Source: Warburgia ugandensis (taxonomy: Eukaryota; Streptophyta; Magnoliopsida; Canellales; Canellaceae). From it: 64,000 bases of DNA. The DNA lies in assembly GCA_035236585.1 (NCBI GenBank), contig CP141126.1, positions 68,363,414-68,427,413 on the forward strand, read 5' to 3'. Both the position numbers and the translations under genes were made by a program. Under the pieces are notes generated by a model. That model had not been told where the DNA came from. It saw only the letters and a program-made list of their open reading frames with translations, and ran no database searches. Positions 49,416-60,327 of this stretch are shown here, piece after piece. The first letter of the stretch is position 1, and every line of letters begins with the position of its first letter.

Positions 49416-50398
49416 CTATGCACTTTCAGCTAGCCATTCCAAATACTCTTCCACCTCATCTAGTTGTTTATTTAAGAAGTTACCATTACATATCATCTCT
49501 ACAAATTGGTGCATGTTAAAATTAAATCCTTCATAAAAGAAGCTAGTGATGTGCCATGGTTCATAGCCATGATGTGGGCATGTGAGTAAAAGATCCTTGA
49601 ATCTTTCCCAACATTGATAGAATGACTCTTTATCCTTTTGAGTAAAATTCATGATCTTTAGGCAAAATATATTTGTTTTATGCATAAGGAATTTTTTTTC
49701 CAAGAATTCCTTAGTCATTTCATTTCAGGTCCTCATGGAACTTGCTGGCAGTGCATCAAACCATATTTTAACTTTTTCCTTTAAAGAGAAAGGAAAAAGT
49801 TTAAGCTTGATAAAGTCTAGATTAATGTTTTGTGTTCATTGAGTACTATATACCTCATCAAACTCTTTAAGGTAGAGGTAAGGACTTCCATTTTTAATTC
49901 TAAAGCACTAGCATTCTGAGGAAGAATGATGTTGGATGGGGTACTGGTGCATGTAGGCTGAAGGTAGTCTTTTAGAGTTCTGCTACGAAAGTTTTGATCA
50001 ACATCATTATCCCCATGTTCACTCTGATGGCCCCACTCCCTAATATTATTATTTCTTCTCCAATCTCTATTTGGTAGATTATTATTATTTCTTCTCCAAT
50101 CTCTATATGGTAGATGATTATTATTATTTCTTCTCCAACCTCTATTTGGTAGATGATTATTATTATTTCTTCTCCAATCTCTATTTGGTATATGATTATT
50201 TCTCCTTGGTGGAGGTTGATATTCATCATCCATTAGAGGTGATGGGTCCTTATCCATGATGAGTGGAGGGCCTTGACTACCATGGGCTAAGTTACCCCTT
50301 GATCGTTGATTAATTATTGATGTTGATTGATCTGGTTGTATGTTGTTTTGGTAGTGCTTCACTAACCTTTCAGTTTTGTCGCATCTCCAAAAGTGCAT
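49416..50398 (-). pseudogene. gag relic of the Athila-like element
   Basis: The capsid-like piece at 49718-49416 reads ESFYQCWERFKDLLLTCPHH, then GYEPWHITSFFYEGFN, the standard retrotransposon gag core. Upstream on the coding strand, 50398-49817 is a proline-, asparagine- and arginine-rich region with a tandem motif. The relic is broken. Confidence 0.85.
50041..50215 (-). repeat. 36-39-bp tandem repeat encoding LPNRDWRRNNN units in gag
   Basis: Four copies of a CTTCTCCAATCTCTATTTGG-type block lie at about 50055, 50091, 50130 and 50169. Each encodes a 12-13-residue unit close to LPNRDWRRNNNNH on the minus strand. The frame is kept across all units, so the expansion probably arose while the gag was functional. 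Confidence 0.85.
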
Positions 50399-50951
50399 AC
50401 AACATAAGCCTTTTTCTCTTTTTTTACTTGGTTTTGTTTTATTTTTTGGGGGAAAGACTACCCTAAATGATGCAACCTAAATTTCTAGAATGATGCACAA
50501 ACAAAGGACACAATCAAATAATCCTTAAGGCTAATATGAAAAAATATTTTGATTTTCTTAAATTTGTGTGGGGAAGATGCTTTTAGATTAGCCTAGTCTA
50601 ATGCTCCTCTATTTCAAATTTGACAACCGCTTACTAGTTGGATTCTTCTTTAAAGTGGTTAGTGGAATCCTCGTGTCAGTAGGCATTTTGACCTCAACCA
50701 ACGTCAATGAAAGGTGTTGGAAAATCACTTGGATTTTAAGACACCCACTGTAACCACAGTGCTTAGAAGCCACTGGAGTGACAATAGATCATGTTCTTTT
50801 AAGATGATACTACGAGTATGTGATGGCCTCTATAGATCTCTTCTAATTAATTTTAAATTAATTAGGAAGGTTGGGTTGAGCGCTTGTAGTGATTATCATA
50901 GGTAGGCCAAGAGGTGATGATTAAATCTACCCTTGATCTTCTAGGGTTGGG

Positions 50952-53900
50952 TGTAACTAGCTGGATTTTTATAAGGATGAATTTTGAATTTTAGATGTGA
51001 GAATTTATAGAAATCAAATTTGTTGGAAAAATTTTCATAATTAGATTCTACTCGAAAAATGGAATCCAATGACACACCTGAAAATGGAGTTCAGATGAGA
51101 AAGTTAGGGAACTTTTAATTATAAGGGCATTTTGGTAAAAACTGGGTTAGAATTAGAGGGGCCATTTTTAATAATGGTAGCCCCTCTATATTCGACTTTG
51201 TCGCCGATGGAGAAAGTCGGTGATTCCGCCTCCCATGAGTAAAGTGGATCATCGACGATAAAACCCCCACTTCTCCCCCCCAAGCCCCCCAACCGCAATC
51301 TCTCCGCAAACCCCTCCCCTTCTTCTTCTCCCTCTCCCTCTTCTTCTCCTCTCCCTCAGATGCCATTTTCTCCAACATTGGCAACCCAATTTTTTAGTAG
51401 GCATAGAGGAACTTCCACCCACTAAAACCATCTTTCCCTCTCTGGCTCCAATCAAGTAAGCTATCTCCCCTCTCCCTCTATTCCCTTTCTTTTCTAGCAA
51501 GAAGAACCTAGATCCATGTCGGATTTGCTCTCATCGGCCGAAAAATCATCGATGAAAATAGATCTAATGGTCTAATTGGGTGCCCACTCAAAGATAGCTT
51601 AGATGGTAGATCTGAGTCATTTGATGACTTTGTGGGGCCCCAAAAACCTTAAAAGTGTAAAAAAAAATGAAATTTTAGCCTATCCTGAACGTTGATTGGG
51701 ACCATAATGATTAGATGGTTTAGATCAGATAGTCTCATCCCAGTCACTAAGATTGGTGGCCAGGACACCTATTGTGATGTGCAACAGATACATCCCATTC
51801 CGGAGTGTCCCCTATGCATGTGAGCGGAGTGCAGCGCTCCCGTGACACAGCATGCATCTTGGTGACAGTGATGAGCCATGCACATTACCATCACCAAGAC
51901 GTGTGCGCACGTTCGGGACCACACGTCCTGGTGGCATGCTTTTGCTATTTTATTTAATTAAGATTAATTATGACCATGAAAAATGACCTAAAATGGAAAG
52001 AGTGAAATTCAAGGAGCTATATAAGCCCAATTAATAATCAGGAAGGTCCGTTGGAATCGTATTGATGAGGTGGACCTAGATATGCAATAAAATTTAGGAT
52101 CAGAGAACAATTTTAACTAATTATGGCCTAAAAACCATAGTGATCTCATAGATCCATAAGATCAAAGATGATTAGATCTCATGAAGTGATCCATTGGAAG
52201 ATCTAGCAGATCAATATACCCATATCAACCCGGAAATAAGAACATTAACCCTTGAATTGTAGATTTGACAATTCAAATCAAATATGATCTCTATCTAAGA
52301 ATTGCAACAAGCATTCTGACTGTTCATTTGCAAGATCTTGATGACACAAATGTTATTAAGGGAAATCTAACCATTAAATGTTAAATCTTTAAGCAAGATC
52401 TAGTTTAAAAATGGAAAAATCAATGATTAATAGCCTAAAGGATGGATTTGACCATTGAATTGCGATGAATCTTAATTTAACAAAATTGACACCCTAATTA
52501 TCTTCTAAGAAGGTGTGATCTATGATGGACTAGGGTTCTGTTAGACCTATTAGAACATTGAAAGTGCTTCTATCAAGGAGGCCCATGCTTCTTGTGTTGA
52601 AGTAAACTGGTATTGTATTATAAGATCAATGGTCTTCTTCCTTCTTATGTTTAGGATAAACATCCGACCTCTTTTTGTACTAGCTGCCCAGCTTACCAAG
52701 GGGCTTAGGTCAACACTTATACATTAGCTAGTCATCAATTGTAAGCGGGTAAGATGGTGATGAGTATCTCATAATAGTGAAAATTGTCTCTCTTTTTTCC
52801 TTTTTTTATTTAGAAGTTCATTGAAAAGTTCTATTTGATTGGGATGGGAGGCTATGAAATAGTTGAAAGCAGATGCTGAATTAGGCCCAGTCACAAATTT
52901 GCTTCAGAGATAGGAGGAGTGACAGACCATAGAACTAAAAGCGGCCAGGAGATATGCCGTTTTGATCGGTGAGCTAATAAGATAGATTCAACTGTACATT
53001 GTTTAAGATCTCTAAGTTCTAAATGTCAATCCAAGGGGGAAGGCCTATTAATATAACCTCTTATTGTTGATTTGTGGTATAACATGGTAGATCTATACAC
53101 AGATCAATCCTGATCTAAGAGGAGTGTCCCATAGATGACACAATGGACATTGATAGATCATATCAGAGTCTAGATCGATAACCTAGGCCGTTGATCTATA
53201 AGTCTAATTAATCATCGATAGAGAATAGGAAATAATACTTGGATCCTTACCCTTAAATTATATTCAAGACCCACAAAGATCTTGAAGGAGATCCATGATT
53301 TGAACTGAAAAGAAGCGCAAATAATACCTAAGTAACATCCTTGAGGTAGGTAGTTTGATGCTACTAAGTTTTCAACTGAGTGCCAAAATGTAAATGATTT
53401 ACTTAAATCTTTTTCTGTTTTTGGTATAATTTTGAAATGATATTGAGATATGGTATTCTGATAAAGAGTGCGCAAATAATTCTCATTATTCATGATCTTG
53501 ATTGAAAATGATATTACTCTTATCCTTCATGGATAGTTTTATATATGCATTAGTTGCATGTTTTGGAAATAAGTTGCATAAATTACATGATCTATGATGA
53601 TTGAGTTTTGGAATACATGTATATACATGCATCTCTTTTCAGGCTAGTGAGCTTAGTGGGCACTATGCTAAGAGGTTATTAGTATGGGGTTGGCCTCCCG
53701 ACCTTTGACCACCAAAGGTGGTAGGTATCATTGCCCAAAGTGGCACTTGTCCTCCTTTTCTCGACTACTGTGGTATGGGACAACCAATGGAGGTGTTCAT
53801 AGCACCCTTTTCGAGATGTATCTGCAGTGGACCATGGAGACTATGGTGGATGGTCTCTAGATATCAGAGACACATGATTTTAGATTGGTCTAGTCATGAG

Positions 53901-54701
53901 CATAGTGGGCCCTATGATTTCTGTTTGGATATCACTATACATGGTGCATTGAGACTGTCTTAGATGAGTGCTCGTACTAGCTGGTTGATGTGTTCGCCTA
54001 GATTTTAGCATCTAGTTTGATCAATTACTACTTTAAGAATTTAGTAACCTCTATATAATTGATTGATTGATTTTGTTGAAATTCTATTACGTGAACATAT
54101 ATAAATGTGTAAAAGAATTTATGCATGAATACCCATGTTTACATAGGATGGTTGCATGACTTATTTACTTGAAAAAATACTCTCAAATTATGCATGTTGA
54201 ATGCCGTGTTTTTGAATTAGTAGCATTAGATCACCCACTAGGTATGATAAATACTCAACCAAATATATTAATTTCCAGATTAGTTCAAGCAGGATTAGAA
54301 GAAGCATTAAGAAGTGTTAGTGCTACTATCAAGTGAGTGAAGGTAAAGACATGTGTAAATGTAGCTATCCCAGAATTGGTAGTGATCATTTTAGTATTTG
54401 ATGTAAATTGACTTTAAGTAATTATTTTTTAACTTGGGTTGTAATTGACAATATTGGGAACAGTAACTATCCATTTTTAGATATTTTTAAAATTGCCATA
54501 GCATGTTTTGGTTATCGATGATGTTAGATTATTGATTAATTGTTTGAAATAAATAATGACACTCGGGATTTTCATGCATGAGTTTCAAGAAAAAGAAATT
54601 TCTGCTGCATTTATTTTTAAAAAGTGTTTTTAAATAAAGATCGATCTCACAAGTGAAAGCTTATTATTTTAAATTGCATTATAAAAACCCAAGTCGTCAC
54701 A
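50952..54701 (+). mobile_element. Solo LTR of a second gypsy family (fossil), target duplication TTGGG
   Basis: The LTR is 3,750 bp, starts TGTAACTAGC and ends AAGTCGTCACA. A perfect 5-bp duplication TTGGG lies at 50947-50951 and 54702-54706. It interrupts the 5' leader of the Athila-like element between primer site and gag. It is related to the LTR at 61773 over most of its length, for example 'agattctac' followed by 'aatggaatccaa' near 51050, and GTTAGTATGGGGTTGGCCTCC-like sequence near 53680. It has no internal region. Confidence 0.93.
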
Positions 54702-54903
54702 TTGGGTCCCTTACTAATTAATTTTTTCTCTCCATAAAAGTTCGATCAACATATAAATCACCTTCAAGAGATAAAATGTGCCCTAAGAATGCAATTAAAA
54801 ATAATAAACTAATGCAAGCCCTAACATGCAATAATTATAAAATATGCTTTCTATGTACAAGTATACTACCAATCAATGCAAAGTTATACTAAATGCATTA
54901 TAC

Positions 54904-54925
54904 AAAAAAAAAAAAAAAAAAAAAA
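54904..54925. repeat. Poly(A) tract of about 22 bp
   Basis: A homopolymer A run inside the Athila-like leader, followed by GGAGAGTGAAGG. It has no flanking duplication that would mark a retroposed insertion. Confidence 0.9.
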
Positions 54926-55336
54926 GGAGAGTGAAGGAAACTTATAGTGGTGTTTCTGATGAAGATCAAATATAGGCCACTATGCCCCTCACTTGCCCTA
55001 TTTTAATACAATCTATTTAAAATTAAAATTAAAATAAATTCCAAATTACAATGGGGCCTCACTACAAGTTTCACTCAAAGAAATAAAAAAACTAATATAG
55101 AAAAGTAAGTATATTCTAATTTAGAGAAACTTTGGCTCATAAGATCCCTGCCACTACTCCTTTGCCAAATTTCTTGAAAAATTAAAAATAGCAATTAGTA
55201 CCAAAATTTAGGAAATAGAGTGATTATGCACTTAGAAAATTTTAAAAATGCACCTAAAAATTCTTAAAATGCTGAAACAATGCAATTCCTAAAATTTTTG
55301 AATTTTTTATTAAAATTTATGAAAACTCTATTGCAG

Positions 55337-55355
55337 GTCCCTAGCAATGGTGCTA
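55337..55355 (-). promoter_or_regulatory. tRNA-Asp-type primer-binding site of the Athila-like element
   Basis: The plus strand reads TCCCTAGCAATGGTGCTA, close to the plant tRNA-Asp 3' end TCCCCGGCAACGGCGCCA. It lies about 12 bp inside the LTR edge at 55368, where an Athila primer site is expected. It is diverged, consistent with an old methylated element. Confidence 0.8.
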
Positions 55356-55367
55356 AAAACTTATTTG

Positions 55368-56900
55368 TGTTACAAGTGCTTAGGCTATTGTAGTATAGTT
55401 GATGCAAGTATGAGTCGATCCCATGGGACTCAACTTAAAAATTTGGAGTTTAAATAAAACTTAATAGACCACTCATTGAAAGAAATAATAGAAATTAAAT
55501 AACAATGAATTGTAAATGCAAATCTATTTAACTAAAGAAAATTACACTAATCCAAGTTCAAAAGGACAAAAAATTAACTAAATAATAAATAAAATTCACT
55601 TTCCTAGCTTGATTATGACAAATTTCTTCAAATCTGGTGACATCGAAGTCAATCGACCTTCATCAATCTCTCACTCTTATATCTAATTAAGGATTCACTA
55701 GCTAATTAAACAAATTCTCCAAGAATTTGATGATCTTGACTAAGAAAAGGTTTGGGATTTGGACAGCTTAGATCAAATTTTTGGATTTTAGATTGAAGAT
55801 CGGGACTCATGGATCAACTAAGAATTGTCCTAAGAACAAGATCTAGGAATTGATTTGAATTCTGATGAGAAACAGATAAAGAAATAAAGAGATCCTATTT
55901 TTTAAAGCTAAATCATTGATTTGGGAAAGCTTAAATCAAATTGGGCTAGATGAATTAATTCCTAGATTAATTTGAGAACAAAATAAAACCTCGATAAGGT
56001 AAAATGGGGATAGACATAAGACAACATCAGGGACATAAAGGGAATTAGATAAGGGATGCAAATGGAATTAAGAAATAAATGCCATGGGTAAAATTGGAAT
56101 TTTTTAAAATTCTGGTTTTACCCGAAGCACAAAAGAAACTCGATGAAGAAGATGATGATGTAGGGAAAAGAGAAGGGGTGGGAAAGGAGGGAATTTGTGG
56201 GAAAACTCAATTTGGGTTTTCAATGAAACATTGAAAATTTATAAAAGTAAGCAAATTTGGGGAATTATAGTGCAGTATTGAAGCTTAAATTCAATGGGAA
56301 ATAGGGAAAAATAAAAACACTAACGACTAAAGCAAAAACAAGGAAAGATGATGAAAGTCTGGGAATGAGATTGAAAATGGTAGAGACTGGGAAAGGGAGA
56401 TGAGCAGAAAGGACTGTGATAGAAAGCTGGTAATGGTGATAAGGAAAGAATAAGGGAGAACTAGTGAAGAACGATGAAGTTCTCGGAGAGACTGGGAAAG
56501 ATTGAAAGAGACCAAGAGAGAAAGTTAAGAAATGGAGAGAGATGGCTGATAGGGATGCTATAGTCCCCTCTTCCTGATAGTGAACAAAGGAAGAGGAGAT
56601 GGGGTGTAGCAGTGGGCAAGACAAAAAAAATTTGGAGGCAGGGAAGAGGGTAGTGAATCAGGATTTTCTATTGTAAGTTGAGAGAGGGTGAGAATGAGAG
56701 AGATAGGTATCTAAGAAGAGATGGGTGAGAGGTCAATGTAGTAAGAGATAGGTAAAGGGAGAGAGAGAGCCCTCGTTTGGGTTCTCCTTCCTCAGTTGTT
56801 CTACAGTGCTATGGTGTAACTGGTGAAGGGAGAGAGAGCCCTCCAATGGTAGAGCTCATGGGTCTTCCTTCCCTATGGCTCTACTTCTTTAACCAACTCC
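55368..56900 (-). repeat. 5' LTR of the Athila-like element, outer end unclear
   Basis: It aligns with 32743-33756 plus 38391-38680. GA-rich blocks (56395-56780) repeat 'gagagagagccctc' twice near 56765 and 56835. The outer (start) end cannot be matched to the TGTAGAATTC start at 45007, so the LTR is probably truncated near 56900-57060. Confidence 0.7.
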
Positions 56901-57399
56901 CCTCTCCCCCTCTAAAGTCCTCCATTTAAAGCATCTCGCCTTCTAATTTTGGTCCTCATGATTCAACCTTTCCTTTCTTCTTTGATTTCCACTTCTAAGT
57001 ATGATTCCTCTTTCTTTTTATTTTTTGGTATTCCCTTTATGGGTTTCCATTCTTAATTAGCAACCATATCATCTTGCCTTGAATTGCTCTTGTAGGTTGA
57101 AGATGATTTGACATTAATCAGCTCAATCCAAGTCATCCAATGCCCAATGTGGTTGATCTGCACCATACAAAACTAAATTAGATTCATCTTGATCACACTT
57201 TAATTATCTAAATAGCTTTTAATGGTTATCTAATTGTTAAATTTTAAAAATCAATGGTTGGATGATTAGTTGGAGCTAAAATTCATATTTTATCTAAAAA
57301 TTACAAAATGGATAGGTTAGATGATCTAATTAAATTCTAAATTTAGGGTATTTTGGCTAAAATTGAACATTAACAAGAGGTCATAATATGGCATACTGA
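56901..57399. other. Unassigned junction stretch
   Basis: AT-rich sequence between the end of recognisable Athila LTR and the chromovirus remnant. Part of it (57100-57300) resembles LTR interiors of the long gypsy families. No clear border was found. Confidence 0.3.
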
Positions 57400-58850
57400 T
57401 GAATGTGAAAATAGATGGAGTCTATGAAGGTTGGTACATTTTAAGATGATCAAGAGATTTTGGTTTTTGATTGAGTAAAAGCATCATCATGAGAGTAGTA
57501 ATTCTCATAAAAAAAATTTGTAGTGTAAAATTATACAACAAGTATTATAACGAAGAAAGTTAGACAATCTTTTCAGAGTAAGTCATTTAGTTTATATGAG
57601 GATATAAGATATACTGGTATAAACCTATTTATGGAATTGGTTGACCTTAAGCTTTCATCTAAAAAGAATTATTTGACTTTAAGTTGGAAATTTTGATGGC
57701 AAACATAAAAATTGAGGTAAACAAAAGAATAGAAAATGATCTTATATTACGAATTAAGGATAAAATGTGGAAAATAAGAAGGATTATACATAAACAATCA
57801 TGAATAGTAAAGCAATAATGATACCCAATAATTGTTAGGGAAGTATGAAGTAAGTTATGCTAATTATTAACAAATGACAGTTGAGAAGATGGATATAAAA
57901 ACCAAGAGGCATTACATATATAGGACAAAATAGTATTACAATGATGATTTAGTAACAAGTAAAGGTAGAGTATTAGAGTGCACAGTGAAAACAACTTGTT
58001 TTTATTTGAAGTAGATAGGACAACTACATTAATAAAGGGTGTGAATGTTCAGAGTTTGAAGTTGTGAATCATATGAATTTTAAGGAGTTATTATTAAGAA
58101 ATGATAGTTGGGAAGATGGATATAAAAACCTAGAGATATTACATACGTAGGAAGAAATAGTAGAACAATAATGATTTACTAACAAGTAAAGGTAGAGTAT
58201 TAGAGTGCATAGTGAAAAAAGCTTTTTTTACTTGAAGCAGACAAAAGAACTACATTAATAATATGAATCACATGAATTTTAGGGAGTTATGAAAACATAA
58301 ATTTACTATGAGATGAGGATGTTTCTAAAGTTATCTAAAAGATAACATAAAAATAAAAATTCTGAAAACAAAGGACATTTCATTGGTTAAAGTATTATGT
58401 CAGCATTGATTTGTGGAATAAGCCACTTGAGAGACTGAGCAAGAAAAGAGAAGAACTCATCCAAACTTATTTAATTAGATATGTAATGAATATTTTGAGG
58501 ACCAAAATAATTTAAGAGGGGCAGGATGTAACACCCCTAATGTTTATTTCATTTTATATAATTTGATTGAATTGAATGAGAAAAACAGAATTGAAATCCC
58601 AAGATTTTGATTTTTGAAGGATAACTAATGAAAGACATGGAATTGGCCTTTGAAGCATCAATATTTGTAATTTACATAGAAAAATGATTCCAATGCTACT
58701 ATGTATGCTGAAATTGGTGTTCGAATGAAGAATTCCTAATTATTTTAATTAAAGTATTAAACTTAAATTAAATAAAAGAAAAATAGTAAATTCACTTTAA
58801 GTGCAACCCACTGACATAATACATGGTTCTGGCAGCTATATACATTAGCC
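57400..58850 (+). mobile_element. 3' end of a Tekay/Del-like chromovirus (fossil)
   Basis: This is a plus-strand remnant. The last internal stretch near 58385-58530 matches the end of chromovirus pol, with the usual sequence 'gtattatgtcagcattgatttgtgga'-type coding for the C-terminal chromodomain neighbourhood. It is followed by a polypurine tract GAGGGGCAGGA at 58518-58528 and an LTR start TGTAACACCCC at 58529. About 320 bp of that LTR remain before palindromic CACTA repeats resume near 58855. The internal part upstream is heavily decayed and contains a local duplication. It is broken many times over. Confidence 0.75.
57885..58265 (+). repeat. Diverged tandem duplication of about 150 bp, offset 213 bp
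   Basis: Sequence at about 57889-58040 recurs at about 58102-58260. Shared phrases include GAAGATGGATATAAAAACC, AACAAGTAAAGGTAGAGTAT and 'aactacattaata'. It lies inside the chromovirus remnant. Confidence 0.8.
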
Positions 58851-58854
58851 ACTC

Positions 58855-59240
58855 GAAGTCCCTATTTTAGTTTAGTGGGAATTTTTTTTTTTTTTTTGAA
58901 GAATACTTCTAAAAGAGCACTTTAAAAGTCACCACTTTTAAAGTTTACTCTAAAAAATAACTTTAAAAGCCACCACTTTTAGAGTTGTTTTCTGAAGATG
59001 ACTTTAAGAGTTCTGATTTTAGTTTTGCTAGAAAAATAATTTTGGCAATAAAAGACTCTTGAAGTCAAGTATAAAAAATGACTTTAAAAGAAATTCTTTC
59101 TTAATAAATAGGCCAAAGCCATTTGATTTTTTTTATACCTTTTGACATTCTTCAACTTGCAAAGGGGAATGATGATCTCCTTCTCCAGTTCTTCTTCTTC
59201 TTCTTCTTCTTCTTCTTCTTCTTCTTCTTCTTCTTCTTCT

Positions 59241-59296
<56 letters not shown>

Positions 59297-60327
59297 CTTT
59301 TTCCTATCTTGCTGTTCGTTTTGGAGATTTTGAATGTTTGTCTCATGACAACCACAATAAGAATACTAAACCCTCCTGTTGTCATCCATGACTTTTCTTA
59401 GTAGTAACGTTCTATTTGTATGTTGTTGATGAAGTGGGTTTTGTCATTATAGATGATACAGTTAAGATCTTGATTAGATCATCATGATTCTGGCAAAATT
59501 TGTATGATTTCATTGCAAACAACAACTGCTTCTCTCGATCTAACCTTCAATATTGGAGAAAGGGTGAGCATTATGCGGTTCTCTTTCAAAATTACGATTT
59601 GATGAATGAGGGGAACTTGGTGTACTAAAGTAAATGGGTATGTGTATGAACTTGTAAATGATGCTAATTTGGAGGTTCTTTTTATCGATATGGATGTGTT
59701 CTTCTAGTTTTCATTATTTTCATTGAAGTATATATATTTTTATGGGATGAGTGAGAGGAACTTGGAGTGTAGAAGTAAATGGATATGCATAGGGACTTGT
59801 AAATCAAGTGAATGTAGAGGTTGCAGTGAATGAGTTATAGTTGTTTTTATCAAGTCTTTTTAAGATAGATGTGGATTGATGATGAATTTGGATGTTTTAT
59901 GCCCAATGTGGAAGTAAATGTATGCTACTTTGTTATGTGTTTAAAGGTTCAAGAACAATCTAGTAGGTGGTACATTGAATGTATGTAGAAATGCAAGTAG
60001 TAAAAGCAATGTAAACATAACAAAAAAAATTCTGAACGGTAACTTTAAAAGTAACATTTGAAGTCAGAATTGACTTTAAAAGTTCCTATTTCAACTTTAA
60101 AAATTCAAATTTTTAAATTTTTTTTGACTTTTCAAGTTATTTTTTATTCGACCGACTTTAAAGGACCACCACTATTAAAGAAAGAAAAAAACCTACTTTA
60201 AAAGTTGATTTTTTTTTAAAAAAATTCTTTTCCTGCCAATTTTCCAAGTTGGCTAGATAGAAGTCAGTTTCTTAACCGACTTCTATTAGTGTTTTTAATT
60301 GACTTTAAACCCTCCTACGTAGTAGTG
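58855..60327. repeat. Right CACTA arm with palindromic repeats
   Basis: ACTTTAAAAGT-type palindromes occur at 58855-59100 and again at 60030-60310, before the terminal inverted repeat. The CCCTATTTTAGTTTA marker at 58860 is in the same orientation as in the left arm, so the first part may be left-arm sequence displaced by the insertions. Between 59300 and 60030 I see no recognisable gene. Confidence 0.7.
59189..59297. repeat. Compound microsatellite (TTC)n-(CT)n-(AT)n
   Basis: About 19 TTC units run into about 13 CT units and then about 12 AT units. The open frames across it on both strands are low-complexity artefacts. Confidence 0.97.

Larger units (their letters stand above)
32743..56900 (-). 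mobile_element. Athila-like Ty3/gypsy element (fossil), interrupted by three LTR insertions
   Basis: A minus-strand element. The 5' LTR begins (in plus coordinates) at 55368 and extends upward to about 56900, where the edge is unclear. A primer site complementary to the tRNA-Asp 3' end, diverged, lies at about 55337-55355. gag is near 50398-49416, protease near 48047-47703, RT and RNase H near 47400-46100 and integrase near 46060-45509. A polypurine tract AAGTTGGGGGG lies at 45008-45018, and the 3' LTR starts at 45007 and ends at 32743. The order gag-PR-RT-RH-INT is Ty3/gypsy, and the tRNA-Asp primer site is typical of Athila. There is only about 500 bp between integrase and the polypurine tract, so no env-like gene is present. 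Without the three inserts (about 13.1 kb) it is near 11 kb, a normal Athila size. It is broken in well over ten places. The two LTRs differ by roughly a tenth by eye, so it is several million years old or more. Confidence 0.82.
29949..60327. mobile_element. CACTA-type DNA transposon shell, split by about 27.7 kb of nested insertions
   Basis: The left end reads CACTATTACATAGGACG. The right end, reverse-complemented from 60327, reads CACTACTACGTAGGAGG. The two agree for about 25 bp and continue into (T)TTAAAGT. Next to both ends are arms rich in ACTTTTAAAGT palindromes, which matches the CACTA (CMC/EnSpm) plan of short CACTA-starting inverted ends plus repetitive subterminal regions that the transposase binds. 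The flanking triplets are CAT on the left and CAA on the right, so the expected 3-bp target duplication is imperfect. I see no CACTA transposase gene. The uninterrupted element may have been a non-autonomous copy of about 2.7 kb (29949-31170 plus 58855-60327) or a larger one. Everything between is later insertion or unassigned. Confidence 0.65.

Noticed and set aside
49972-50259. Alternative-frame proteins rich in Ile/Glu or Tyr/Phe over the gag repeat
   Set aside because: They are shadows of the gag repeat, whose 36-39-bp period keeps all frames open. Only the LPNRDWRRNNN frame joins to gag sequence.
59123-59401. Open frames of up to 92 codons across the TTC/CT/AT repeat
   Set aside because: They are pure microsatellite translation artefacts.
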